A stretch of DNA of 64,000 nt from Nematostella vectensis (Eukaryota > Cnidaria > Anthozoa > Actiniaria > Edwardsiidae): NCBI RefSeq assembly GCF_932526225.1, contig NC_064039.1, positions 620,001 to 684,000 on the forward strand. Direction: 5' to 3'. Position numbers and translations under genes: made by a program. Positions 1 through 15,000 of this stretch are shown here, piece by piece (the first letter of the stretch is position 1; every line of letters starts with the position of its first letter). The notes beneath the pieces were generated by a model. The model was not told where the DNA came from. It was given only the letters and a program-made list of their open reading frames with translations, and did no database searches.

Positions 1-3000
1 TTCCGTGCCAACACGGTCCACAAAGCGGACAACAAATCTTGTGACACTGTCTGCTATAGTGTCTCTCTCGTCTTCATCATGGAAACTATCCCAGCCACTG
101 TCAGTTACACTTATGCTTACACTCTCTAAGGATAAACAAATCATCTGGAGTTAGGAAAAACACGCCATTATTTTTTATACACATGCCATTATTTCATATA
201 CCCAATATTTGAATGCTTCTTTCAGGGGGGAGGGGGGGCTCTAAAACTTTAAGGTGTGCTGAGATCACCCCTTTGCCCTTGGATATTTAATGAAAACTCC
301 CTAATGGCAGAATCAAGTCTTTACCTCCACCATTCTGTTTATCCACAGCGAGTGAAGAGCCCTCGACTTCACCACGCCCACCAGCTATGGATCCTGTGAA
401 AGAACAGACATTAGTTAGGGCAAAAAAAAAAAAATACAACACAGTGTTTGAAGTCTTATATTGTATACGAACAATACATCACAGGGCTAGAAGTCTATTG
501 AAGTTTGAAGGATATTGTATACACCACTCTGGAAACAGGCGTTTTGCATGTTAGCCTTATTCTCTGATGAGAAGGTTCAACTCTGTTAATTGACTTCGGT
601 CTTAACCAAGATGCACATTACAGTACCTAGTGATCATACATGGCGAAACGGGGGGTGGGGGGGGGGGGGGGGGGGGCAAAAGCTTCTAGTAACACAAATA
701 AATCCAACAAGTCCGATACTGAGCACAACATGTCTCGATTGTGAATCAAACTTATTTAAGCATATGCAAGAGACCCTCACATCAAACGTGCCCCCTGTGA
801 TTCCCTGAACTAGCACAACATGTCACGATTGTGAATCAAACTTATTTAAGCATATGCAAGAGACCCTCACATCAAACGTGCCCCCTGTGATATGCAAGAG
901 ACCCTCACATCAAACGTGCCCCCTGTGATATGCAAGAGACCCTAACATCAAACGTGCCACCTGTGATATGCAAGAGACCTTAACATCAAACATGCCACCT
1001 GTGATATGCAAGAGACCCTCACATCAAACGTGCCCCCTGTGATATGTAAGAGACCCTCACATCAAACGTGCCCCCTGTGATATGTAAGAGACCCTCACAT
1101 CAAACGTGCCCCCTGTGATATGTAAGAGACCCTCACATCAAACGTGCCCCCTGTGATATGCAAGGGACCCTCACATCAAACGTGCCCCCTGTGACATGCA
1201 AGAGACCTTAACATCAAACGTGCCCCCTGTGATATGCAAGAGATCTTAACATCAAACGTGCCCCCTGTGATATGCAAGAGACCCTAACATCAAACGTGCC
1301 CCCTGTGATATGCAAGAGACCCTAACATCAAACGTGCCCCCTGTGATATGCAAGAGACCCTCACATCAAACGTGCCCCCTGTGATATGCAAGAGATCTTA
1401 ACATCAAACGTGCCCCCTGTGATATGCAAGAGACCCTAACATCAAACGTGCCCCCTGTGACATGCAAGAGACCTTAACATCAAACGTGCCCCCTGTGATA
1501 TGCAAGAGATCTTAACATCAAACGTGCCCCCTGTGATATGCAAGAGACCCTAACATCAAACGTGCCCCCTGTGATATGCAAGAGACCCTAACATCAAACG
1601 TGCCCCCTGTGATATGCAAGAGATCTTAACATCAAACGTGCCCCCTGTGATATGCAAGAGATCTTAACATCAAACGTGCCCCCTGTGATATGCAAGAGAC
1701 CCTAACATCAAACGTGCCCCCTGTGATATGCAAGAGACCCTAACATCAAACGTGCCCCCTGTTATATGCAAGAGATCTTAACATCAAACGTGCCCCCTGT
1801 GATATGCAAGAGATCTTAACATCAAACGTGCCCCCTGTGATATGCAAGAGATCTTAACATGAAACATGCCCCTTGTGATATGCAAGAGATCTTAACATCA
1901 AACGTGCCCCCTGTGATATGCAAGAGATCTTAACATCAAACGTGCCCCCTGTGATATGCAAGAGAACCTAACATCAAACGTGCCCCCTGTGATATACAAG
2001 AGACCCTAACATCAAACGTGCCCCCTGTGATATGCAAGAGACCCTCACATCAAACGTGCCCCCTGTGATATGCAAGAGACCCTAACATCAAACGTGCCCC
2101 CTGTGATATGCAAGAGACCCTAACATCAAACGTGCCCCCTGTGATATGCAAGAGACCCTAACATCAAACGTGCCCCCTGTGATATACAAGAGACCCTCAA
2201 ATCAAACGTGCCCCCTGTGATATGCAAGAGACCCTAACATCAAACGTGCCCCCTGTGATATGCAAGAGATCTTAACATCAAACATGCCCCCTGTGATATG
2301 CAAGAGATCTTAACATCAAACATGCCCCCTGTGATATGCAAGAGATCTTAACATCAAACGTGCCCCCTGTGATATGTAAGAGACCCTCACATCAAACGTG
2401 CCCCCTGTGATATGCAAGAGATCTTAACATCAAACGTGCCCCCTGTGATATGCAAGAGATCTTAACATCAAACGTGCCCCCTGTGATATGCAAGAGATCT
2501 TAACATCAAACGTGCCTCCTGTGATATGTAAGAGAACCTCACATCAAACGTGCCCCCTGTGATATGCAAGAGACCCTAACATCAAACGTGCCCCCTGTGA
2601 TATGCAAGAGACCCTAACATCAAACGTGCCCCCTGTGATATGCAAGAGACCCTAACATCAAACGTGCCCCCTGTGACATGCAAGAGACCCTCACATCAAA
2701 CGTGCCCCCTGTGATATGCAAGAGACCCTAACATCAAACATGCCCCCTGTGATATGCAAGAGACACTAACATCAAACGTGCCCCCTGTGATATGCAAGAG
2801 ACCCTAACATCAAACGTGCCCCCTGTGATATGCAAGAGACCCTAACATCAAACATGCCCCCTGTGATATGCAAGAGACCCTCACATCAAACGTGCCCCCT
2901 GTGATATGCAAGAGACCCTAACATCAAACGTGCCCCCTGTGATATGTAAGAGACCCTCACATCAAACGTGCCCCCTGTGATATGCAAGAGATCTTAACAT

Positions 3001-6000
3001 CAAACGTGCCCCCTGTGATATGCAAGAGATCTTAACATCAAACGTGCCCCCTGTGATATGCAAGAGATCTTAACATCAAACGTGCCTCCTGTGATATGTA
3101 AGAGAACCTCACATCAAACGTGCCCCCTGTGATATGCAAGAGACCCTAACATCAAACGTGCCCCCTGTGATATGCAAGAGACCCTAACATCAAACGTGCC
3201 CCCTGTGATATGCAAGAGACCCTAACATCAAACGTGCCCCCTGTGACATGCAAGAGACCCTCACATCAAACGTGCCCCCTGTGATATGCAAGAGACCCTA
3301 ACATCAAACATGCCCCCTGTGATATGCAAGAGACCCTAACATCAAACGTGCCCCCTGTGATATGCAAGAGACCCTAACATCAAACGTGCCCCCTGTGATA
3401 TGCAAGAGACCCTAACATCAAACATGCCCCTTGTGATATGCAAGAGACCCTCACATCAAACGTGCCCCCTGTGATATGCAAGAGACCCTAACATCAAACG
3501 TGCCCCCTGTGATATGCAAGAGACCCTCACATCAAATGTGCCCCCTGTGATATGCAAGAGATCTTAACATCAAACGTGCCCCCTGTGTTATGCAAGAGAC
3601 CCTAACATCAAACGTGCCCCCTGTTATATGAAAGAGATCTTAACATGAAACGTGCCCCCTGTGATATGCAAGAGATCTTAACATCAAACGTGCCCCCTGT
3701 GATATGCAAGAGACCCTAACATCAAACGTGCCCCCTGTGATATACAAGAGACCCTCAAATCAAACGTGCCCCCTGTGATATGCAAGAGACCCTAACATCA
3801 AACGTGCCCCCTGTGATATGCAAGAGATCTTAACATCAAACGTGCCCCCTGTGATATGCAAGAGATCTTAACATCAAACGTGCCCCCTGTGATATGCAAG
3901 AGAACCTAACATCAAACGTGCCCCCTGTGATATACAAGAGACCCAAACATCAAACGTGCCCCCTGTGATATGCAAGAGACCCTAACATCAAACGTGCCCC
4001 CTGTGATATGCAAGAGACCCTAACATCAAACGTGCCCCCTGTGATATGCAAGAGACCCTAACATCAAACGTGCCCCCTGTGATATGCAAGAGACCCTAAC
4101 ATCAAACGTGCCCCCTGTGATATGCAAGAGATCCTAACATCAAACGTGCCCCCTGTGATATGCAAGAGACCCTCAAATCAAACGTGCCCCCTGTGATATG
4201 CAAGAGACCCTCACATCAAACGTGCCCCCTGTGATATGCAAGAGACCCTAACATCAAACGTGCCCCCTGTGATATGCAAGAGACCCTCACATCAAACGTG
4301 CCCCCTGTGATATGCAAGAGACCCTCACATCAAACGTGCCCCCTGTGATATGCAAGAAACCATCACATCAAACGTGCCCCCTGTGATTCCCTGAACTAGT
4401 ACTAAAAAGGGCTCTCACCTGCCATAGATGTACTCAACCCCCCGGCACTGTGGGGTGGCTGAGTGTTTGGCGTTTTGGAAGGCATCATCTCACATGCATT
4501 AAGAGGAATTCTCATGTAGACCATGCGGTTGGCATAATGTATGGCCTGGCTGTAGACTATGCTCTCCTCGCTTGAGATCAGGTTATCTCGTTCCTCTTGC
4601 TTCATAGTTGCCCATTTTTTTATCTGAAAATAGGCTTATTATAAGCAGTGTTTTTTAAATATATCCAAGCAATTACCCCCTACTGAGCAATTCCAATTCA
4701 ACAAGACTGCTCTTGGTTTTGTCCCCAGAGCTTCACGTCTCTCAGTTAATGACAAGTCAAGGTCGGTGTAAACTCAAGCTACTTAGCATACAGTAGTTGC
4801 ATTTGAGAATGGAATCATCGTAACAGATAAACCAGATACTATAAGGAGTCTAGTGGTGCCAAGAAAACATCTGAGATCTCCGAGGGAATCAAATTAATCA
4901 TTACTTCTCAATTACCTGCTCTGCAGCAATGTCCAATGCGTTAGGTGCCGCCTTAAATGGCGGTGACTTGGGCGGTTTAAGAGTAACCTTACTCTCACTA
5001 TCTGAAGAATCTCTTGATTCTTTGCTGAGCATATTCTCCTTGCCAGTAAAGCTCCTGTGCTTTGCTGAGGGAGTCAGGCTGCTGCGCGATGACCGGTCGG
5101 GTTTTTCTAGGGTGTCCTCGGCAACAGCTCGTGGTGCCTCTTCCACAATGTACAGTTGCTTGATCTGGGTCTGAACATCCGTGTAAAAGGCTTCCTCCCA
5201 AAACTGCTGCTTTTCCCAAATGGGGTGGTCTTGCACACATGTGTAGGCAAACTGCATGCAGCCTGTTGCTAGTTTCTGATACAAACATTTACATTTACAT
5301 TTAGCATAAAATAATAAAACTTTTTAAAACATAGTACTAGGAAAACACTCTAAATTCACTATTACTTTTTTTAGAATACCTAGAATACTATAAGTTCCAT
5401 ACGGTACTAGTAACAGGTCACTCCATCAATAGCTTCATCCTCTACATACCCTGCAGAACGTAGATGTCAAGGGCAACAAGGCTGCAGCAACTGCGGTGTT
5501 ATCCATGCTTGCATCCTCTTGCAGGGCGTTATTCATCAGTCGGACCACCAAGTCAAACTGGTCATGTTCAAGGACAGACCTGTTTTGCTTGGCTCGTAAT
5601 GACAGCTCATGGCAAAGGGCCAGCTGCGCCCCTTTGGACTTTAAGGACCTCAGCACAGAGGGCAACGCCTTGGGAAAAAAGAAATCACCAATTTAAGGCA
5701 TTATTATTCTAATAACAGATAGAGGAGATAGAGGAGACAGGTTAGGAAACCTAGCAAGCTTTAAAGGACAGAAACAATAGGCGCTTTCAGATGTTAAACA
5801 ACCCTGAATACAGTACAAGAAAAAATACAGTACAAGAAAACATGGACAAGATTCATGAATATGAATATTTGGACAAAAAATACACTATTTTTAATAACTT
5901 TCTTTTAATCTTTGTCTTTCGCACTTTTGCATATTTTATCACAATCACATCATTACAAGTATAAAAAAATGAAAGAATAAAAATAATATTGGTGTTGATC

Positions 6001-9000
6001 TGTGATTCAAAGACAGCATATACAGTAGTAAACAGTGGCTACTGAATCAACAGAGCTTATTTGATGTACCTCCTGTTATTACACAACTGACATATAAATT
6101 AGACAGTAATGCCTTTGAAAGGAGGGAAATAAAATGCCCAATATGGGGCCTTGCGCTAAGAGATCACATGACTTTAAGGGTGGCAAACTAGTGTGCGCTC
6201 AGCCTTTTAGCTGCAAAATAACATCAACAAAAAGCAACTTATTTACTGCTTATGAAAAAAGCCAGAATTCTTATTTTTTCAGAAAGGGTTTAGTTTTAGT
6301 TTAGTTTAGTTTAGTTTTATTTGAAGATTTTATTTTTTAGTCATTTTCTGGTGTGATGGGCACAGTCATTTCTGATTTTGTTTGTTTGATTATTTCGTTT
6401 TGAATTTGCTACCCAGAAAGGTCATGTGATCTCTTGGTGCAAGTCCCTTATTGGTAATAAGCTTGCTACATAAATGATCTGTTTTCAACAGGGAAAATTC
6501 AAACTGAAAAGCAAAGATGCTATCCATGTATCCATGTATGTTAGCAGTCAAAGGTCTCCTACAATGACACACTTAACACTTTGGCCACCTGTGAATCCAC
6601 AAGCCAGCTTGGGCTATAACTCATAATCATGGTGGATTCTAAAGCTTGCAGGGCGTGGCCAGGGGGGGCGGCCAAGCCACATCCCTCCCCCAAGCAGCCA
6701 AAAATACAGTAAATGTATGAGACATTATATAAAATACAGGAGAAAATGTCTTGAAAGGGCCTTTTGGGCCCCCTCCTGTTAAAAATCATGGCTAAGCCGC
6801 TGGTTTGCCCTAACAACAAGACCTAGTGGTCTAAATGAGAGGGGTGCACTCTTCAAGGGCTAACCTTTCTGGCTTCTGATATCTTGTTGTCAAAAATGTA
6901 TGACACACAGTCCTTGAGAACCTCAAGCTTTCGCCCTGCCATGTAGTGCTGTTGCCGACTGGTGAATCCCCGCCCACAAGGCACAATTTCTGGGTCAGGT
7001 CGGACAATGGTGAATTCCTCCTGATTTCCTTCTTCTTTGATGAACTGGTCAATAATAGAGGCATCAAGTGCAGGAAAAAACTCTCTCCTTGCACCATCTG
7101 CTTCTCTGGCTAGAGTCAAGGTATTCAGACTTTTCTGCAGGTTGTCATCCAGTTGATCACTAGATGGCTCCTGTCATGTAAAAACACAGTGTGTTACTTG
7201 GTACATAAGGTAAATGATTGATTACAAGGGATCATGTCATGTAAAACCATAGTGTGTTACTTGGTACATAAGGTAAATGATTGACTACAAGGGGTCTTGT
7301 CATGTAAAACCATGGTGTTTTACTTGGTACATAAGGTAAATGATTGATTACAAGGGATCATGTCATGTAAACATGGTGTGTTACTTGGTACATAAGGTAA
7401 ATGATTGATTACAAGGGATCATGTCATATAAAACCATAGTGTGTTACTTGGTACATAAGGTAAATGATTGATTACAAGGGATCATGTCATGTTAAACCAT
7501 GGTGTGTTACTTGGTATATATGGTAAATGATTGATTACAAGGGATCATGTCATGTAAAACCATAGTGTTTTACTTGGTACATAAGGTAAATGATTGATTA
7601 CAAGGGATCATATCATGTAAAACCATGGTGTTTTACTTGGTACATAAGGTAAATGATTGATTACAAGGGATCATGTCATGTAAAAGCACAGTGTTTTACT
7701 TGGTACATAAGGTAAATGATTGATTACAAGGGATCATGTCATGTAAAACCATAGTGTGTTACTTGGTAGATAAGGTAAATGATTGATTACAAGGGATCAT
7801 GTCATGTAAAAGCATAGTGTTTTACTTGGTACATATGGTAAATGATTGATTACAAGGGATCATGTCATGTAAAACCATAGTGTGTTACTTGGTACATATG
7901 GTAAATGATTGATTACAAGGGATCATGTCATGTAAAACCATAGTGTGTTACTTGGTAGATAAGGTAAATGATTGATTACAAGGGATCATGTCATGGAAAA
8001 ACATAGTAAGGGAGGACGGGGCAGTGCTATGTATTCATTTGGTGGGGGGAACTTGGATTTTACACCCCCCCTCTACCCCCCAATTATTTCTTCTAGAATT
8101 GAAGTCCAAGTATGGATGTAGGGACTGCCCCATTAGACTGACTACTGGATGGTTCTTGATTCTTGTCCTGTATATCTTGTCATATCACAGGAAAGAATGG
8201 TACAGTATGACTAGAAAATCTACAGACAAGATGTAGAAACACTAGGTAGGAAGAATGTAGGTAGAATACACACACATGAAATTATAAAAAAAAATGCTTA
8301 CTGAATTGTTCCAATATAAAACCATATGTTATCATAAACAGGGCTGGAATTACGTGCTTGTGCGGAAGCGCGTAATTTGGCTTTTTCCGCGTAATCCACA
8401 AATTTCCGCGTAATCCCGCGTAATTTGGCTTTTTCGGCATAATCCACAAATTTCCGCGTAACCCCGCGTAATTTGGCTAAATTTTGAAAGACAAAACATT
8501 TAATTGCACATCTGATTTGTCCTTTTAGGGTTGTTACCTCTATTTCTCGTGAAAAAAGAGAAATATTCTTCGTAAGAGTGCGATATTTCGAACTGAATTT
8601 CCAAAAACAAATAAAATGACTAGGCATTCTTTGCTAAACCACGAGAGCCTAGGACTAATAATAAAATACTTTTTTTTAATTGGCTGGTGGCTAGGAGCCA
8701 ATGAAAACTCGCCTATGATATTTTCACGCAAAAAATTAACCTTTTCAAGTTATTTCGTGCTTTCCTTCGGTACAAAATGTTGTTTGGGCGTAACAGTTGA
8801 TATTCCGTGTAATTTAGCGCGTAATTCAGTAAAGAATCCCACAAAATTTAGATTTTTAAAGAAAAATGGATTGCAAAATCTTGCGTAATTTAGCGCGTAA
8901 TGATAGATTTTCCGCGTAATTTAGCACGTAATTTAGCCAAGAATCTCACGTAATTTTGAGTTTTTTCCGCGAAATTCTAGAAGCCCTGCATAAACCAACA

Positions 9001-12000
9001 AACAAACATGTAATTTAAAGGATACTTACATTCTCAAATAACTGTTGAGCTATCTGCTGAATGTTTGCCAGTATTTCCCCATCATTGTCACATTCACTTG
9101 TTATCATTGTTTCCACTTCAGCTGTGAGCTGCGGAGAGAACAAGGGAACAACTTAAGTCACTACAAGCAAAAAAAGTAGAAACAAAGACGTAAATTACAT
9201 CAAAATCAAATGCAAAAAGGCTACTTGGCTTTCTATATAAAAGGGGAAGGGGTTCTAAGAGAGATCACAATTTCATCCCTAAAAATACCCAGAATAAAAA
9301 AAATCATACTCAATTACATACTCCTCTTTATAAATTCCCTGATTTTAATGAGTTAACATTCCCTTGACACCATTTTCGTTTATTTTAAGTTTTAATAATA
9401 GAATTTATCAATGCTGGGTTAAATGCTCAGCCCAGAAAACAAAACCAAAAAATATCCCACAGCTTTCTAGCCCCCCCCCAAAAAAAAAAATGGCAAACTT
9501 TTTTGACACCATCAATGTCACTCTTGTATCTACAGCTGTGATGACTATAACTATTGCAACATTTCACTGGGGTAACCACCGTAAAAAAAAAACAAAAACA
9601 AGGTAACCACGGTCACAACTCTGCGGTCGGATGCTGTAACATCAGCAAAAAAGTCTGCCTTATGGAAAACATAGTTTCAATTAGAACAGCATTCTAATTG
9701 ATATGCAAGCAATTGCTAATCTCAAAGGTTTTCTGTGAACGTTTCTTTCTGGAAGGACAAAATTGTTTGTCTATCTAAATGAATAGAAATAATCGGACAA
9801 CAAGCTTAGCAAGCAAGTTGAGTATTTCAGTTTCTGTTAATAAACATAGGATATTTTTTTACAGGTTAATTTGCGATAACAATGGAGTTTTATGCGTAGT
9901 TCAATCTCTAAAAAGGAAAAAAAAATGGTGTTATTTTTTTTTGGAAGGAATGTTAGATTGCTGCTTCTATGAAATTTTAGAAAGATTAGAAATGTTATTT
10001 CGAAAGACATTCTTCGGGAGAAGGAATGTTTGATCTCTAAATATGTATATGCTAAACACTTGATTGTGTGAAGTCAGATAACTTATCTTTACTAGAATCC
10101 ATTTGTTTTTGTAAAGATAAGAAATAGAGGTTGGAAAGGTTATTTCCCGGATTCATTTGTGAATGTAAGATTGTAAATAAAGTTTGGAAAGATTATTTTC
10201 ATGAAAGGATGTTTGAATGCCAAAAATAATCGCTAAACATGTGAATGAGTGAAATGTTGAACAAAATTATCTTGAGGAGTCTATTTCTCTGTATGTAAAG
10301 ACTAAAAATAGATTGGGAAGACTGTTGTGAAGAAACTTTCAATCGCTAAATGTTTACTTGACACATGAATGTGTGAAAAGTCAGATAAATTTGCCTGCGC
10401 GGGAAACAATTTGTAAATAGAAATTTTGGTAAGATTTTATTCAAGAATATTCAAATACTAAAAATAATCACTAGACACGTGAATGTTGAACAAAACTATA
10501 TTGAGGAATCCATTTCTTTGTATGTAAAGACTACAAATATCTTGGAAAGACTGTTTGCATGAAGAAACTATTGATAGCTAAGCGAACGTGTGAAAAGTCT
10601 GACACTTGTCTTCACAGGGATTCATTTGTTGATGTTACATGTAAGATTGTAGATAAAGTTCGGAAAGCTAATTTTGGCGAAAGAATTTTCGAATGCTAAA
10701 AATAACGGCTAAACATGTCCGAAATGTTGAACAAAACTATCTTGAGAAGTCTATTCGTTAAACACGCAAATGTGAAAAACCTCAGACAAGTTGTCTTAAC
10801 GGGGATCCATTTGTTGTTTGTTGTAAAGATTAGAAATAAAGTTCTGAATGACTATTTTCTAGAAAGAATGTCAGAATGCCAAAAATAATCGCTTTCACAT
10901 GTGAAGGAATTTTTGAATGCCAAAAATAATCGCTAAATATGTGAATGTGTGAAAAGTGCGACAACTTGTTTTCTAGAGGATTAATTTGTTGTTGTAAAGA
11001 TTATAAACAAAAAAATAATGATCGCTAAACATGCGAATGTTGACGGAAACACGCAAATTCTGATCAACATTTAAAGAAATAATGGGTAATCCTAAATGAT
11101 TTCTTAAATTCGACTCTTATTTGAAAGTCATCAAATCTTTTATAGTTTCCTCATACACAAATACTAGGATATACTTAGGAAACGTTTTATTCCTAACTAT
11201 TTCTAAAGTCTTTCTAGCTTGGGTGACAATTCAGAAGCAGCTGCTTACACATTTAGCTGTTATCTGTTGTTGGGTTTGAAGTTCAAATCATTCAGTTAGT
11301 AAAGTTACACATTTAGCTGTTATCTGTTGTTGGGTTTGAAGTTCAAATCATTCAGTTAGTAAAGTTACTGCCTCGCCTGTGCAGAACAACTGAAAATCAA
11401 ACTGACTTTTCTTGATATACAATTCAAATCACTCCTTATGTACATTCAGCTCTTACACGGTGCTTAGCTGCTGATTTCGGCCGCGGTTTTATAAATATAA
11501 CCAAACAGGGCACAACACGGCCGACCACGGCAGAAACACGGTTTGCGGAAAAATCCTGGACACGGTTGCTGCGGTTTTGCCTCGGAAAATGTTGCAATAG
11601 TTTTAGTCATCACTGTAAGTACCCTTGTGAGATTAAAGAGTACTCTTGCTGCAATAGTTTTGTACCTGGTCAAACAGATCACAGGTTCTGTATGGGGGTC
11701 CCCTAGTGGCGACAAACTGTGAAAAGGACATGCTCTCCAGCACCTGCAAAAATGAATTCAATTACATAATTCCTTGTACTGTAAATTGAAGATCAGATTC
11801 AGTAATATTCTCAACAATCAATTATCAACAAACCTTTGAAAAAAAGTCATCCCCTATCATCCCTCTTTGCTCCAGGAATCGTGCCTGAAAATACAATAAT
11901 AGCAAAAATAGTTTATGTTTTAGTTTTTGTTTGAATTTGTATACTTTCTGTTACGTCTAGGCCTTCTGTCAACACCACTAACACAGGGGTCAGATCCAGC

Positions 12001-15000
12001 AAATCCAGACACGCTGTTGAAAGTGAATAAAAATGAAGTGATCAAGTGATGCATTTTAAGCGAAATGAATCCGGATACATTTGAATATGTTTACTGTGGA
12101 TGACCCCTAAGTAACCTTTAGTAATCCTTGTGGTCTGCCTGCAATTTTTATTTCATGGTTTGTGATTTGAAAGCATTACCTTGTGGAAGGTGATGACAGG
12201 TTTTGGGTGAATTCTGATCAATGTCAAGCATGACCTATACCCTGCAAATGTCTGGGCTAAGATCCTCAGGAAAATAGCTCTGATTTCCTTGTCCTAAATA
12301 AAAACAACAGAAATATCAATGAACAGATTGGATAGATGGAGAGGAATGCAAGTATGCATAAAAAAAACTGTTTCTTCTGTGATCCAACCATTGTAAAGTG
12401 CATACAGAAGCTACAGGATCAACAGAACATATTCCAGTTATTACACAATAATGCCTTTGAAAGGAGGAGCCTGTCCGGCAGACAGAGGGTCAGAACAAAC
12501 AAACAGATAGAGAGGTTCAGAGGGACAGAGAGACAGAGGGACAGTCAGACAGGAACAGGCGAAAAGACAGAGGTGGGCAAACAGACAGACACAAACAGAT
12601 AGACAGACAGACCTGTAGAGGAAGAGCAGATTTTGGAGGTGGCTGCTGGAAGACATAATCTGCTGATATGAGATGTGGGTTCATCACCTGAGATATAAAA
12701 CAGTAAGCATTTATTTGGCATGTTATCTCATATAGATAAAACCAACTGGACAGCACTGCATTACCAGACAAAGCTCCCTGCGAGCTCTGCTCATTAACGG
12801 CTCAGGTAATATAGCCAGATTCACGCTGTCTGGTATGGAGAGGTGTCCACCATCTATATCCACAAGGATGACATCAGACTGTGTAAACAATAAACAATGT
12901 CAAATCCTGAACAACATTCAAACACACATACATACATACATACAGACAAGCTGTAGTATGACTAGTTGGTCTGCAGAAGCATCGCAGAGTCAAGGAATAA
13001 AATCAACACAAAGTTGAAATGGTATGTTTTAAGCTTCTATAAAAAACAGCAACAGCAACAACAAAAAAAGCAAAATGGTGTAACTGGGTATGTTTTCCTA
13101 TCGGTTTTGGCATTTGCGTTCTTTTAGGAAAATACTGCAACTGTAGTTCTGAGATTCAGTTATTCTGAAGGAGCCCACCAGCTAACCATAGTGAGTCTAC
13201 AGAACTCATTTAATTTCCCTCCAGGTATTACACAACTGCCACAGAGGTAGACAGTAATGCCTTTGAAAGGAGGACAACAGAGATCAGATACAGGCTGCTG
13301 ACATACTGTGTCTGGAATATTGTCCTTGTAGACTCACCGTGTCTGGAATATTGTCATTGCAGACTCACCGTGTCTGTAATATTGTCATTGCAGACTCACC
13401 ATGTCTGGAATATTGTCCTGGCAGAATCACAATGTCTGGAATATTGTCCTTGTAGACTTACCATGGCTGGAATATTGTCCTGGCAGACTCACTGTGTCTG
13501 GAATATTGTCCTCGCAGACTCACCCTGTCTGGAATATTGTCCTGGCAGACTCACCGTGTCTGGAATATTGTCCTGGCATACTCACCGTGTCTGGAATATT
13601 GTCCTAGCAGACTCACTGTGTCTGGAATAAAGTCCTTTTAGACTCATCGTGTCTGGAATATTGTCCTGGCAGACTCACCGTGTCTGGAATATTGTCCTGG
13701 CAGACTCACCGTGTCTGGAATATTTTCCTGGCTGACTCACTGTGTCTGGAATATTGTCCTGGCTGACTCACTGTGTCTGGAATATTGTCCTGGAAGACTC
13801 ACTGTGTCTGGAATATTGTCCTTGCAGACTCACTGTGTCTGGATTATTGTCCTGGCAGACTCACCGTGTCTGGAATATTGTCCTGGCTGACTCACCCTGT
13901 CTGGAATATTGTCCTGGCTGACTCACCCTGTCTGGAATATTGTCCTGGCAGACTCACCGTGTCTGGAATATTGTCCTGGCAGACTCACCGTGTCTGGAAT
14001 ATTGTCCTGGCAGACTCACTGTGTCTGGAATATTGTCCTGGCAGACTCACCGTGTCTGGAATATTGTCCTGGCAGACTCATCGTGTCTGGAATATTGTCC
14101 TTTTAGACTCACCGTGTCTGGAATATTGTCCTTGTAGCTCTCATGCACACCCATGATGAATGGTGTAGGGGCACTTAGGAAGTCTAGCAGAGCAGCTGGT
14201 AGAATAGGGATGTACACATAGCTACAACAAAATGTGCAAAGATGATGCATAAATCAGGTATGCTTTCATGGATGGTAGAATAGGGATGTACACATAGCTA
14301 CAACAAAATGTGCAAAGATGATGCATAAATCAGGTATGCATTTATGGTGACACTAAGCACTCTTGGAAATGGTGACACTAAGCACTCTTGGAAATGGTAA
14401 CACTAAGCACTCTTGGAAATGGTGACACTAAGCACTCTTGGAAATGGTGACACTAAGCACCCTTGGAAATGGTGACACTAAGCACCCTTGAAAATGGTGA
14501 CATTAAGCACCCTTGGAAATGGTGACACTAAACACCCTTGGAAATGGTGACACTAAGCACCCTTGGAAATGGTGACACTAAGCACTCTCGGAAATGGTGG
14601 CACTAAGCACTCTTGGAAATGGTGACACTAAGCACCTTTGGGAATGGTGACACTAAGCACCCTTGGAAATGGTGACACTAAACACCCTTGGAAATGGTGA
14701 CACTAAGCACCTTTGGGAATGGTGACACTAAGCACTCTTGGAAATGGTGACACTAAACACCCTTGGAAATGGTGACACTAAGCACTCTTGGAAATGGTGA
14801 CACTAAGCACTCTTGGAAATGGTGACACTAAGCACTCTTGGAAATGGTGACACTAAGCACCCTTGGAAACGGTGACACTCAACACCCTTGGAAAATGGTA
14901 ACACTAAGCACCCTTGAAAATGGTGACACTAAGCACTCTTGGAAATGGTGACATTAAGCACCCATGGAAATGGTGACACTAAACACCCTTGGAAATGGTG

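Noticed and set aside
722..4387. CRISPR-like repeat array
   Set aside because: Units are contiguous 38-bp copies with no unique spacers, inside an intron of an animal gene; it is a minisatellite.
13370..14156. Plus-strand ORFs of [16 protein letters not shown] type
   Set aside because: Antisense of the 31-bp array in an SBF intron; similar frames appear in several overlapping registers.
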